A stretch of DNA of 64,000 nt from Robiginitalea sediminis (GTDB taxonomy: Bacteria; Bacteroidota; Bacteroidia; Flavobacteriales; Flavobacteriaceae), in the NCBI RefSeq assembly GCF_002198115.1, contig NZ_NGNR01000003.1, forward strand, positions 491,546 through 555,545, in the 5' to 3' direction. Below, one piece after another: positions 1-8,367 of the stretch; the first letter of the stretch is position 1; each line of letters starts with the position of its first letter. The notes beneath the pieces were generated by a model that ran no database searches, was not told the DNA's origin, and worked only from the letters and a program-made list of their open reading frames with translations. The position numbers and the translations under genes are program-made.

Positions 1-40
1 AAATCGATACTTTTGGCCACTGCCTGTAAAACCATTGTCT

Positions 41-1198
41 ATGTCCCAGGTTTACCTCGATAACGCCGCTACCACGCCTATTCGCGAAGAAGTCGTTTCC
101 TGCATGAGCCAGGCGCTCACCGAGTGCTTTGGCAACCCGTCTTCCACCCATGCCTTTGGCCGGATGGCCAAAAGCGGACTGGAGAAGGCGCGTAAGGCCA
201 TTGCGGCCCAGTTGGGGGCCAAACCCGGGGAAATCATCTTCACCTCCGGGGGTACGGAGGCAGACAACATGATCCTGCGCTGTGCGGTGCGGGACCTGGG
301 CGTAAAAACCCTGATCACCTCCCGCATTGAGCACCATGCCGTGTTGCATACCGCAGAGGCACTTGCCGAGGAATGCGGCATCCGACTGGAATTCGTAGAC
401 CTCGATGCAGACGGCAACCCGGACCTGGAAAGCCTGCGCGCTTTGCTGGGTTCTGACGAGTCTAAAAAACTGGTCAGCCTCATGCATGTGAATAATGAGA
501 TCGGCAACCTGATCGATATCGAAGCCGTTGGTACGCTTTGTCGGGAACACGGGGCACTTTTCCATTCGGATACGGTACAGTCCATCGGGCATTTTCCCTG
601 GGATTTCAGTACCGCCCCGGTGGACTTTGCGACGGCTGCTGCCCATAAGTTCCATGGCCCCAAAGGGGTGGGGTTTGCCTATATCCGGAAAAACACGGGC
701 CTTGGGGGGTTAATCCTCGGGGGTGCCCAGGAGCGGGGCCAGCGGGCCGGTACCGAGCCGTACCACAACATCCTGGGGCTGGAAACCGCATTTACCTCGG
801 CCTATCGCGAACTCGAAAAGGAGCGGGCTTACGTGGCCGGGTTGAAACAATACCTTATAGACCAGCTCCGGGAAGCTATCCCCGGGGTGGCTTTTAACGG
901 TTTGTCTGCCGACCCTCAGCGCAGTACATATACCCTGGTAAGCGTCCGTTTGCCCCTTTCCGAAGACCAGGCGCAGCTCCTGCTGTTCCACCTGGACCTG
1001 AAAGGTATCGCGTGCTCCCGGGGGAGTGCCTGCCAGAGCGGTGCAGACAGCGGCTCGCACGTACTCAACGAGATCCTGGATGCCGAGCAGCGCCGCCAGC
1101 CTTCCCTGAGGCTGTCACTGTCGCATTACAATACGCGGGAGGAGGTAGATTATACGGTTGCCGTACTGAAGGAGTTCGTGGAAGGTCAAAAGGGATAA
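41..1198 (+). CDS. Cysteine desulfurase (class V aminotransferase family)
   Basis: Predicted PLP enzyme that takes sulfur from L-cysteine for Fe-S cluster or thiocofactor assembly in the cytoplasm. It opens with the family signature YLDNAATTP. The PLP-binding lysine lies in AAHKFHGPKGVGF near residue 207, and the catalytic cysteine in the loop RGSACQSG near residue 331. At 385 residues it is full length for an IscS/NifS-like enzyme. I chose the ATG at 41 over an in-frame TTG two codons upstream because MSQVYLDNAATTP is the usual N-terminus. No Fe-S scaffold genes are adjacent, so the sulfur acceptor cannot be told. Confidence 0.93.
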   Translation: MSQVYLDNAATTPIREEVVSCMSQALTECFGNPSSTHAFGRMAKSGLEKARKAIAAQLGAKPGEIIFTSGGTEADNMILRCAVRDLGVKTLITSRIEHHAVLHTAEALAEECGIRLEFVDLDADGNPDLESLRALLGSDESKKLVSLMHVNNEIGNLIDIEAVGTLCREHGALFHSDTVQSIGHFPWDFSTAPVDFATAAAHKFHGPKGVGFAYIRKNTGLGGLILGGAQERGQRAGTEPYHNILGLETAFTSAYRELEKERAYVAGLKQYLIDQLREAIPGVAFNGLSADPQRSTYTLVSVRLPLSEDQAQLLLFHLDLKGIACSRGSACQSGADSGSHVLNEILDAEQRRQPSLRLSLSHYNTREEVDYTVAVLKEFVEGQKG

Positions 1199-1202
1199 CA
1201 GC

Positions 1203-1850
1203 CTAACTTCCGGACTGCCGGCGGCTCTCCTTGTCGTAGGGGAATTTACGGGCCGCTTTTTTCATCATCTTGTCGATGAGATCTGCCGTATTTTTCCCGG
1301 ATTTTCGGCTGATCACCTGCTCGTATTTCCACAGGAGCTTTCCGGAGTCCCCATCACTGATCTTTATCCCGATCCGGCCATAGTCGGCTTCCCCCATAAA
1401 GTAGTCCAGCAGGCTGAAGTCCGCCGGCACCCCCTGTGAAAGCAGGACGTTTACGTCCAGATTCCCGCTGATGATGCCGTCCACACCCAATATCCCGGCC
1501 AGTTCCTTGATGGTGTAGCGGTCTATATTCCCAAAGGTGATTTCATTTTGGGCCAGCAGGGCATTAGTCTCCTGGGTATTCTGGAAATCGACGGTGAATT
1601 TCTTTTTCTTCCGCCCGCGCCCGAAATACATCTCGAGGGCATCCTGTACGGCATAGCCTTCCTTTTCTTCCAGGGGCTCCCGCTCGGCCGGGCGTATATC
1701 GTCCAGGTCCAGGTGGGTAAAAAAAGGCAGGATAGCCAAAACGCGGTGGTCCTTGCTCAGCTCCTCAAAGCGGTTGCTCTGGTAGATGTCCTTCTGGGCG
1801 CTGACACCCAGCGAAACCGATAGGAAAAGAAGGAATAATGCTTTTTTCAT
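1203..1850 (-). CDS. Secreted hypothetical protein
   Basis: A 215-residue protein starting MKKALFLLFLSVSLGVSAQ, a clear Sec signal peptide with cleavage after SAQ; longer upstream starts would bury the signal. The mature part is mixed alpha/beta with an FPYD-containing basic tail and no catalytic motif that I recognise. A phrase around residues 145-180 (KISDGDSGKLLWKYE) resembles proteins that bundle into envelope-associated lipoprotein-like families, but I cannot assign one. It runs convergent to the cysteine desulfurase, four bases away, and lies downstream of the M23 peptidase gene on the same strand. Confidence 0.7.
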   Translation of the reverse strand: MKKALFLLFLSVSLGVSAQKDIYQSNRFEELSKDHRVLAILPFFTHLDLDDIRPAEREPLEEKEGYAVQDALEMYFGRGRKKKKFTVDFQNTQETNALLAQNEITFGNIDRYTIKELAGILGVDGIISGNLDVNVLLSQGVPADFSLLDYFMGEADYGRIGIKISDGDSGKLLWKYEQVISRKSGKNTADLIDKMMKKAARKFPYDKESRRQSGS

Positions 1851-1945
1851 GGGCGGCATCTGCAGCTTTTGGCTGCTGCAAAAGTACGCCAAAATGCCGT
1901 CAGGGCAAGGGTGAGAATTCCCAAAGCGGCGTTAAAGGCGGGGGT

Positions 1946-3646
1946 TTAGCGCCTGAAGACGGTGGCTTCGTACCGGCTGGTGTTCCCCACATTGTCGGTG
2001 ACTTCCACCTCCAGGTCGCACTGTCGTGCATCCCCGATGCGGTCGTCGAAGGTGTAGGTAAGGGTCCGGGTCTTGGGCTCGTATTCCATCAGGATCCACT
2101 GCCCGTTTATCCGGGCGGAGTAGGTGTTGATCCCACTCAGGTCATCTTGGATTTGCAGGCTGAGGTAACGGTAATTGGTGAGCCATTGCTTTGGTTTGAA
2201 GTTCTTGGGGCGGATGGAAGGCGGGACGGTATCCGAAGCCAGGGTAAAACGGCCCAGTTCCCGGCTGCGCATGCTGAAACGGTCTGCCCGCTTATAGGTT
2301 TGGGTGTACTGCGGGCGGTCGCGATCGTCCAGGCGAGCAATAAACGCCTGTCTGCGGCTGGCTTCCGGGAGGTGGCTTACATCGAATGTCAGGGTGAAGT
2401 TCCGGTGTAGCGGCAGGCTGGCATCGTGGATGCGAACGGTATCTCCATTGGCTTCGAGGTTGAGGTAGGCGCCCTGGTATAGGCTGCCGGATGGGAAATA
2501 CACCTGGGCCTGCCCAAGGTCGAAACTCGAGGGTTTGTCTGCCCGGGCGTAATAGGGCGTGCGGGCCTCTTCCCGGGGCGCAGAAAGGGGGAGGTCCCGG
2601 CCTTCCACAGGGATGCGGAGCAGGGTCCGGTTGCCCGCCAGATCCAACACTTCCACCTCCACCTGGTAGTCCATCCCGGGCACCACGACGACCATGCCCT
2701 CGTTTTCAAGGGTCCGGTACATGCTGAGGTTGTTGCCCGGATCACGGAAACACTTCTGGATCCGGTTGCGGTAGCGGGCGTAATAAGGGTAATCGATCAG
2801 GGTGTTGATATAACGGGTTTCCCCAAAGGAGAACCGTTCGAAGACCAGGTCGGTAAGGGTGGTGCCGTTGACCCGCTGCACCAGGCGGTAAATCCCGTTC
2901 TTGTTGGCCGCCATGTCCTGCCGGTCGTAGGCGGAAACCCCGAACCCGATGGTGCCGGAGGCTGTTACAGGGTCGGCCAGGAAACTGCCGTCTGCCTGCC
3001 TTCGGACCGTGAGTTTAACCCGATCCGCACTTTGGTTGACCTGAGCCTTGTCCGAGATGGGGTAGGCGAAGGCCGCTTCCAGGGTTGGGTTGGTGGCATC
3101 CCGCACTTCCAGGCCGTAGAGCAGGGGGTTGGTAGGTTTTTCATCCAGGCTGTTGCGGATCTCAAAATGCAGGTGGGGCCCTGAGGAACCGCCGGTATTC
3201 CCGCTGTAGGCGATAATATCCCCTTTTTTGACCGTCAGCTCCCCGTAATCCGGGAAGGTTTCCACCTCGTAGGACTGCTTGCCATATTGCAAGTCCCGCA
3301 CGTGCTCCTCAATCCCCGGCCCGAATTTCTGCAAATGGGCATAGACGGTGGTATAGCCATTGGGATGGGACACGTAAAGGGCTTTGCCGTACCCCCAGTG
3401 GGAGACCTTTATCCGGCTCACGGTCCCGTCTGCCACGGCGTATACGGGTAAACCCTGGCGCTGCTGGGTTTTGATATCCACCCCGGCATGAAAGTGGTTA
3501 GACCGCAGTTCTCCAAACGTTCCCGCGAGGATAATAGGGATATCCAGGGGTGGTCTGAACTGGGTTTCTTCCGGGGCATATTGCGCGCCAAGGCGGAACA
3601 TGCCAATAAAAACAAACAGGGTTGTTAAAAAATAAAGGGGCTTCAT
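1946..3646 (-). CDS. M23 family metallopeptidase (LytM-type), secreted
   Basis: Predicted peptidoglycan endopeptidase of the periplasm. It begins MKPLYFLTTLFVFIGMFRLGAQ, a signal peptide. The LytM/M23 domain follows at about residues 35-190: HFHAGVDIK carries the first zinc ligands, and GPHLHFEIR carries the HxH motif. Roughly 370 further residues are beta-rich and look like an Ig-like or substrate-binding region. At 566 residues it matches the long flavobacterial M23 proteins. The start at 3646 puts the signal peptide at the N-terminus; an upstream in-frame start would add 11 non-hydrophobic residues. M23 fold and activity are well supported; the role in division or remodelling is inferred. 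Confidence 0.9.
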   Translation of the reverse strand: MKPLYFLTTLFVFIGMFRLGAQYAPEETQFRPPLDIPIILAGTFGELRSNHFHAGVDIKTQQRQGLPVYAVADGTVSRIKVSHWGYGKALYVSHPNGYTTVYAHLQKFGPGIEEHVRDLQYGKQSYEVETFPDYGELTVKKGDIIAYSGNTGGSSGPHLHFEIRNSLDEKPTNPLLYGLEVRDATNPTLEAAFAYPISDKAQVNQSADRVKLTVRRQADGSFLADPVTASGTIGFGVSAYDRQDMAANKNGIYRLVQRVNGTTLTDLVFERFSFGETRYINTLIDYPYYARYRNRIQKCFRDPGNNLSMYRTLENEGMVVVVPGMDYQVEVEVLDLAGNRTLLRIPVEGRDLPLSAPREEARTPYYARADKPSSFDLGQAQVYFPSGSLYQGAYLNLEANGDTVRIHDASLPLHRNFTLTFDVSHLPEASRRQAFIARLDDRDRPQYTQTYKRADRFSMRSRELGRFTLASDTVPPSIRPKNFKPKQWLTNYRYLSLQIQDDLSGINTYSARINGQWILMEYEPKTRTLTYTFDDRIGDARQCDLEVEVTDNVGNTSRYEATVFRR

Positions 3647-3747
3647 ACTGGGATACGAAAGTACGGATTCGGCCCGCAATATTGCAACACTGCGCCTGGG
3701 GTACTTCCTTGCCCGGGTGCCCTTACGCGTTATAAATGTGAAAAGGG

Positions 3748-3778
3748 TTGCGAAGTCGGCCCCGGTTTGTTAGCTTTG
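3748..3778 (+). promoter_or_regulatory. Flavobacterial-type promoter for the zapB-like/zapA genes
   Basis: TTG at 3748-3750, a 20-base spacer, and a perfect -7 element TAGCTTTG at 3771-3778. This fits the Bacteroidetes housekeeping promoter pattern (TTG, 17-23 bases, TAnnTTTG). Transcription would start near 3784, giving a leader of fewer than 20 bases before the GTG start at 3801. Confidence 0.7.
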
Positions 3779-3800
3779 TGTAAAGCATGGAAGAAGCCAG

Positions 3801-4091
3801 GTGAGTGAGTTGGTACATATCGTCGGGTCCCTCGAGAACAAGGTGAGCAAGCTGCTGCACAAGCTGGATTTGCTTAAGCAACAGAAGGCCGCCCTCGAAG
3901 GAGACCTGCAGGCCCTGCGGGACCAATACGAAGCCGCCCAACGCACCGCCGAAGAGTGGGAGCAGCAATACAACTCCCTGAAAATGGCCCAATCCGTGCT
4001 GGGCAGTGAGACCAATAATAAAGAAGCCAAGCTCAAAATAAATGCGTTAATCAGGGAACTGGACCATTGTATCGTCCAGTTGGCTGAATAA
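3801..4091 (+). CDS. Small coiled-coil protein, ZapB-like, upstream of zapA
   Basis: A 96-residue, almost wholly helical protein with heptad-like leucines from residue 8 to 80 (VSKLLHKLDLL, AALEGDLQALRDQYEAA). The start is GTG; the nearby ATG at 3787 leads to a stop after five codons, and the protein from GTG begins MSELVHIVGSLENKVSKLL, like small coiled-coil proteins placed before zapA in other Flavobacteria. It is 15 bases from zapA and shares its promoter. A structural role at the division ring is inferred from size, coiled coil and neighbour; direct homology to enterobacterial ZapB is not shown. Confidence 0.75.
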   Translation: MSELVHIVGSLENKVSKLLHKLDLLKQQKAALEGDLQALRDQYEAAQRTAEEWEQQYNSLKMAQSVLGSETNNKEAKLKINALIRELDHCIVQLAE

Positions 4092-4106
4092 CAAGGGTTC
4101 AGAACC

Positions 4107-4403
4107 ATGACCGAGAGGCTCAAGATAAAGCTATCCATCGCAGACCGCGTCTACCCCCTGACCATAGACCCGGCTCAGGAGGAGGGGTTGCGGAAGGCAG
4201 CGAAGAATATTGAGCAGCTTGCGAAGCAATTTGAACAGAATTACGCCGTTAGAGATAAACAGGATGTGCTGGCCATGTGTGCCCTGCAGTTTGCATCCAA
4301 AATTGAACAGCGGGGTATAGAAAAACAGGAAGACAACCAGGAGGTAACCGAGCGCCTGCAAGCCCTCGAAGCCCTGGTAACATCCAAACTGAGTACGCTT
4401 TAA
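4107..4403 (+). CDS. zapA: Cell division protein ZapA
   Basis: ZapA binds FtsZ and promotes bundling of the Z ring. The 98 residues show the family layout: an N-terminal beta segment (LKIKLSIADRVYPLTI), an EEGLRKAAKNIEQLAKQF helix, and a C-terminal coiled coil (NQEVTERLQALEALV). Length is typical. It lies between the coiled-coil gene and a structured RNA, then rny; zapA next to a 6S-type RNA is a recurring bacterial arrangement. The call is confident from sequence pattern plus context. Confidence 0.88.
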   Translation: MTERLKIKLSIADRVYPLTIDPAQEEGLRKAAKNIEQLAKQFEQNYAVRDKQDVLAMCALQFASKIEQRGIEKQEDNQEVTERLQALEALVTSKLSTL

Positions 4404-4429
4404 GTTCTTTTACATAGCATACGGATACT

Positions 4430-4597
4430 GCCCACATTGGTATTATTTTTTTGACAAACTCAACACTTACATTTTTAAAAAGGGTGAGTTTAGGTTGTAA
4501 AAGCAAGCCTTCCTGAAAGGATCCTTGATCAGCCTGTTAGCCCTAAACCTGTTTTTTGGAGTTTGTACAAAACTTCATCAATGTGGGCTTTTTTTTT
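4430..4597 (+). ncRNA. ssrS: 6S-Flavo-type regulatory RNA
   Basis: The 238-base gap between zapA and rny can fold into a long rod. A closing stem pairs GCCCACATTG (4430-4439) with CAATGTGGGC (4579-4588) and is followed by nine T residues, so it doubles as a terminator. An inner stem pairs ACAAACTC (4454-4461) with GAGTTTGT (4559-4566), and a third pairs GTTTAGG (4488-4494) with CCTAAAC (4542-4548), leaving a large central loop. This nested-stem, open-bubble shape and the position after zapA match the known 6S-Flavo RNA class, which is thought to bind RNA polymerase. Exact 5' end unknown. Confidence 0.8.
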
Positions 4598-4641
4598 CGT
4601 AGCCGTGCACTCCCTGCCCGCGATACTATAAAACACTACAC

Positions 4642-6210
4642 ATGGATCTGACTACTGGTATTATCGCATTGGCAGCAGGCCTTCTGATAGGCTTCCTTAT
4701 TGCCAAGATGCTCGAAAAGGGCAAAGCTTCCAAAACCATCGCTTCCGCCAAGAAAGAGGCGGCCGCCATCATCAAAAATGCCCAGTCCGAAGGGGAGGGG
4801 ATCAAGAAAGACAAAATCTACCAGGCCAAGGAGAAATTCCTCGAACTCAAGGCCGAACACGAAAAAGTAATCCTCTCCAAGGACAAGAAAATCTCCGAGG
4901 CCGAGAAACGGACCCGCGACAAGGAATCGCAGGTCAGTAGTGAACTGGCCCGCAATAAAAAACTCAACGAGAAGCTGGAGGCCCAGCTTCATGACCTTGA
5001 CCAGAAGCGGGATTTCTACGAGCGCAAGCAGGAGGAATTGGAGAAACTGCACACCTCCCAGGTACAGCAACTCGAGGTTATTTCCGGCCTCTCTGCCGAG
5101 GAGGCGAAGGCGCAGCTCCTGGAATCGCTCAAGGAGAAGGCCAAGTCCGATGCCATGGCGTTTTTACAGACCTCGGTGGAGGAAGCCAAGATGACCGCCC
5201 AGCAGGAAGCCAAAAAGATCATCGTCAACACCATCCAGCGCATTGGGACCGAAGAGGCCGTGGAAAACTGCGTGTCGGTCTTTAACCTGGAATCGGACGA
5301 TGTAAAAGGCCGGATCATTGGCCGTGAAGGCCGCAACATCCGCGCCATAGAGGCGGCAACGGGCGTTGAGATCATCGTAGACGATACCCCGGAGGCCATC
5401 ATCCTCTCCTGCTTCGATTCGGTACGACGGGAAGTAGCCCGCCTGTCGCTCCACAAACTGGTGACCGACGGGCGCATCCACCCGGCCCGGATCGAGGAAA
5501 TCGTCCGCAAGACCGAGAAGCAGATCGAACAGGAAATTGTGGAGGTGGGCAAGCGCACGGTAATTGACCTGGGCATCCACGGGCTGCACCCGGAACTCAT
5601 CCGCCTGGTCGGGCGCATGAAATACCGCTCCTCCTACGGGCAAAACCTCCTGCAGCACTCCCGGGAGGTTGCCAAACTCTGCGGGGTGATGGCGGCCGAA
5701 CTGGGCCTGAACCCCAAACTGGCCAAACGCGCCGGCCTGCTGCACGATATCGGCAAGGTGCCGATCAGCGAGGTGGATATGGAGACCCCCCACGCCATCC
5801 TGGGGATGCAGTGGGCGGAAAAACACGGGGAGAAACCCGAAGTCTGCAATGCCATTGGCGCCCACCACGACGAGGTGGAAATGCAGTCCCTCATTGCCCC
5901 TGTGGTACAGGTTTGTGACGCCATTAGCGGCGCCCGCCCCGGCGCCCGCAGGCAGGTACTGGACTCCTACATCCAGCGCCTGAAGGACCTGGAGCAGATC
6001 GCCTTTGGTTTTGGCGGCGTCCAGAAGGCCTATGCCATCCAGGCCGGTCGCGAATTACGGGTCATTGTGGAAAGCGAAAAGGTAAGCGATGAAAAGGCTG
6101 CCCAGCTTTCCTTCGAGATATCCCAGAAGATCCAGACCGATATGACCTACCCCGGGCAGGTCAAGGTTACCGTAATCCGGGAGACCCGTTCGGTAAACGT
6201 AGCTAAATAA
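4642..6210 (+). CDS. rny: Ribonuclease Y
   Basis: Membrane-anchored endoribonuclease that starts mRNA decay. Domain order is complete: a transmembrane helix at residues 5-24, a long charged coiled coil to about 165, a KH RNA-binding domain near 210-275 ([15 protein letters not shown]), and an HD phosphohydrolase domain from about 330 with LLHDIGKV and AHHDEVE supplying metal ligands. At 522 residues it has the usual length. It is preceded by the 6S-type RNA with its own terminator, so it probably has its own promoter, although I see no strong TAnnTTTG box just upstream. Confidence 0.97.
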   Translation: MDLTTGIIALAAGLLIGFLIAKMLEKGKASKTIASAKKEAAAIIKNAQSEGEGIKKDKIYQAKEKFLELKAEHEKVILSKDKKISEAEKRTRDKESQVSSELARNKKLNEKLEAQLHDLDQKRDFYERKQEELEKLHTSQVQQLEVISGLSAEEAKAQLLESLKEKAKSDAMAFLQTSVEEAKMTAQQEAKKIIVNTIQRIGTEEAVENCVSVFNLESDDVKGRIIGREGRNIRAIEAATGVEIIVDDTPEAIILSCFDSVRREVARLSLHKLVTDGRIHPARIEEIVRKTEKQIEQEIVEVGKRTVIDLGIHGLHPELIRLVGRMKYRSSYGQNLLQHSREVAKLCGVMAAELGLNPKLAKRAGLLHDIGKVPISEVDMETPHAILGMQWAEKHGEKPEVCNAIGAHHDEVEMQSLIAPVVQVCDAISGARPGARRQVLDSYIQRLKDLEQIAFGFGGVQKAYAIQAGRELRVIVESEKVSDEKAAQLSFEISQKIQTDMTYPGQVKVTVIRETRSVNVAK

Positions 6211-6214
6211 ACCA

Positions 6215-6413
6215 TTAGATATTGACAAACTGGAAGCCGGCCAGGGGGTCCCCCCTCAGGTCGGCTTCTTTTTCGTGGAGCAGGATGCCGTGCTCCAGCC
6301 AGGCTTTCAGGTTGGCCTCCCTGGGACGCCCCCGGCACGAATCAGGATTTCTCAGGTGAATCCGGTAAGGGACTATCCTTCCAAGGGTTTTTATTTTTCC
6401 CGCTGTTTTTCAT
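6215..6413 (-). pseudogene. Possible small gene broken by one frameshift
   Basis: Reading toward lower coordinates, an ATG at 6413 that overlaps the end of the beta-lactamase-like gene gives 23 codons (MKNSGKNKNPWKDSP...) and then TGA near 6342. In the next frame, coding-like sequence continues to a TAA at 6215-6217 (RGRPREANLKAWLEHG, then DPLAGFQFVNI), with third codon positions mostly G or C as in the neighbours. The total of 199 bases is one base more than a multiple of three, so a single indel would give a 65-residue protein. I do not recognise the family. The 3' part also overlaps the rny terminator, so chance coding look cannot be excluded. Confidence 0.35.
6233..6273 (+). terminator. 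Rho-independent terminator after rny
   Basis: Stem GAAGCCG (6233-6239) pairs with CGGCTTC (6262-6268), extended by a further G/C-rich inner helix, and is followed by a run of five T. Confidence 0.75.
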
Positions 6414-7539
6414 ATTCGTAAACAGCGCGTCCCAGTGCAGCGAGAAAAGGGATGCCCACCTCGTCGTATTCGTACTGGTCATCGTTGAATACCCCGTTCT
6501 CATTCACCAGCAGGGTGGCGCAAAGGAAGAACTCCACCCCGTATCGGGAGTCGCGGATATACGCTCCGTCCGAAAGGGTACCATAGGCAAACCCCACCTT
6601 ATTGAAGATTTGCAATTCCCGAGGGATACGGACCTGCCCGTCCCCGAAGATGAAGAACTTGCAGTACCCGTCCGGGTAGATTTCCGGGTCGTACCCGGCC
6701 TCCCTCGGGGTAATCTGCATGGCATACCGCAAAAAGTCCAATTGTTCGGGGCTCAGGCGGAAGCGCTCGTGCTCCGGGAATGCCTCGGGGAAGATCACCC
6801 GCTTCAGGATGCCGTCCAGGCTGGTCAAGGGCAGGTAATTCTTCAGCCCGAAATCGAAGGGGTGGGCCACCAGTGAGTCTTCACTCATATACCCGGACCC
6901 CTTGGTGATCCCGGGCAGGTCCAGGCGCTGCGCTGGCCGGTTGGTGAGAGGCCCAGACTGGAAGGTGGTACTGTCGTTGCGGTAGTAGACCAGGGGTTGG
7001 GTGCTGGTGTCGTCCCGGTGGTACCCCAGGCGGTGAGAAAGCCGCACAGGTCCCACCCCGCGGGCGGCGAGGGAGTCGTTAATGGCATCCTGGCCGAGGA
7101 ATTCGAAGAGGCGGTTATTGGCGTGGTTGTCGCTAACCGCGAAGATTTGCACCAGGTCATCTGCAAAGGACTGCTCCACGCTGTCACCCTCAATGTAATA
7201 CCGGGTGTCCCGGTCTATGCTGTCTATGGTGGCGAGTTTTTCCAGGGCCAGGACCGCTACCGGGAATTTTACCGTGCTGGCCGGGTAGTAATACACCCTA
7301 GGGTCTACCCGGTAGTCGAACGCGTCAAAACGCACCGAGTCGCCTTCGCGCCGTACCTGGGTATACCGGATTTGCAGTTCGTACTTCCCAGGGTCTGCCA
7401 TGACCCGTGCAATGGCCGGGTCGCTGGATTGCAGGATGGCTGCGAGGGGGTCTTCAGGGGCCGCCTCCTGCCCGCAGCCTAAGAAGAGCCACAGGGACTG
7501 GAGCAGGATCGGGATGTGCAAGTAACGGATGAGTCTCAT
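6391..7539 (-). CDS. Class A beta-lactamase-like serine hydrolase lipoprotein
   Basis: A 382-residue exported protein. The N-terminus ends in SLWLFLGCGQE, a lipoprotein signal with the lipid-modified cysteine near residue 23. Catalytic motifs of the class A penicilloyl-serine transferase fold are visible: the Ser-x-x-Lys tetrad in PASTVKFPV (near residue 89) and an SDN motif in AVSDNHANN (near residue 136); KVGFAYG near residue 315 may stand for KTG. No clear Omega-loop Glu is obvious, so penicillinase activity is uncertain and a role in wall metabolism is possible. Its start overlaps the stop of the upstream 78-residue gene by four bases, so they are co-transcribed. Confidence 0.82.
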   Translation of the reverse strand: MRLIRYLHIPILLQSLWLFLGCGQEAAPEDPLAAILQSSDPAIARVMADPGKYELQIRYTQVRREGDSVRFDAFDYRVDPRVYYYPASTVKFPVAVLALEKLATIDSIDRDTRYYIEGDSVEQSFADDLVQIFAVSDNHANNRLFEFLGQDAINDSLAARGVGPVRLSHRLGYHRDDTSTQPLVYYRNDSTTFQSGPLTNRPAQRLDLPGITKGSGYMSEDSLVAHPFDFGLKNYLPLTSLDGILKRVIFPEAFPEHERFRLSPEQLDFLRYAMQITPREAGYDPEIYPDGYCKFFIFGDGQVRIPRELQIFNKVGFAYGTLSDGAYIRDSRYGVEFFLCATLLVNENGVFNDDQYEYDEVGIPFLAALGRAVYEYEKQREK

Positions 7540-7772
7540 GGCGATTCCACATATATACCCCTATGGGGTTTTAAGGCATCCCGGAGGGTACGGATGGCGC
7601 TTTCCGGTACTATCATATAGGCAATGCTGTGTGAGGGCCCGTTATTTTCCGTCCCGGTTTCCGGGTCAAGGCCTTCCAGGGGGTAGGCCTGGAGGTGGTG
7701 CAAAAAGTGGGCTGCCGTGGCCGGGGCGTCCGGCCCGCGGAAATCCCAGATCAGTTTTACGGTCCGTTCCAT
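7536..7772 (-). CDS. Small conserved-looking hypothetical protein
   Basis: A 78-residue soluble protein with no signal peptide (MERTVKLIWDFRGPDAPAT..., later HHLQAYPLEG). It sits in a three-gene - strand run: 12 bases after the SRPBCC gene and overlapping the beta-lactamase-like gene by four bases (ATGA), which argues that it is a real translated gene. It is histidine-rich in the middle (HFLHHL). I do not recognise the family and infer no function. Confidence 0.7.
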   Translation of the reverse strand: MERTVKLIWDFRGPDAPATAAHFLHHLQAYPLEGLDPETGTENNGPSHSIAYMIVPESAIRTLRDALKPHRGIYVESP

Positions 7773-7784
7773 AGGCTGGGTCGG

Positions 7785-8240
7785 TTACTCCTGCAAAACG
7801 GAAGTGCCGGTTTCGGCAAAGCGCTTAAAGTCCTGCAGGTATTTCATCGATTGCTTTTTAAAGGCGCCCGGCATGATCCACCCCATGAGCTTCATCCCCA
7901 GGGAAGCAAACTGGAACTCGGATTCGGACACCCACTGGGACCGCGTCGGGTCTACTTCGCGAAAATAGTTTTTCTGGATATTATGCACCCCCTTCACGTC
8001 GTAAGTCGTGTGCATTTCATAGGGCATGTTGTGTTTGATGATGGTTTCTACCATGAGCATATGCCTGCGGCCCATGCGGTATTCCAGTTCGGTCTGCGCG
8101 CCTTCCTGGCCCGGGGTCCCCGAGAGGTGCTTATATCCGGTTAGCCCCCGTTGCCAGTGCTTCATATTTTCCGGGTTGTCCAGGAGTTTCACCATTTCGT
8201 CCCGGGGCAGGTCAATGGTGATTTCGCAGGTGTATTTCAT
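7785..8240 (-). CDS. SRPBCC (START-like) family protein
   Basis: A 151-residue cytosolic protein whose opening MKYTCEITIDLPRDEMVKLLDNPENMKHWQ is the first strand and helices of the SRPBCC helix-grip fold, which binds small hydrophobic ligands. Length is normal for a single domain. It heads a - strand set with the 78-residue protein and the beta-lactamase-like lipoprotein. Ligand unknown. Confidence 0.85.
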   Translation of the reverse strand: MKYTCEITIDLPRDEMVKLLDNPENMKHWQRGLTGYKHLSGTPGQEGAQTELEYRMGRRHMLMVETIIKHNMPYEMHTTYDVKGVHNIQKNYFREVDPTRSQWVSESEFQFASLGMKLMGWIMPGAFKKQSMKYLQDFKRFAETGTSVLQE

Positions 8241-8321
8241 GGGGGCTTGCTTTGGCTTTTAAGATACAAAAAATGGAGGTGTGCGGGCCTACTAAAAATC
8301 TGTTAATCCGAAACTCCCCGC

Positions 8322-8351
8322 TTGCCGGAGCAGTGGTTATTGTTATTTTTG
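8322..8351 (+). promoter_or_regulatory. Promoter of the parvulin/surA/moxR genes; decides the first start codon
   Basis: TTG at 8322-8324, a 19-base spacer and a perfect -7 box TATTTTTG at 8344-8351. Transcription should begin around 8356-8358, on top of the ATG at 8356, so translation more likely starts at the ATG at 8368, which also gives a good lipoprotein signal peptide. Confidence 0.75.
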
Positions 8352-8367
8352 GCGAATGACCCAACCG

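Noticed and set aside
5164-5868. Open frame of 234 codons on the - strand inside rny
   Set aside because: Lies wholly inside the KH/HD coding region of RNase Y, a certain gene.
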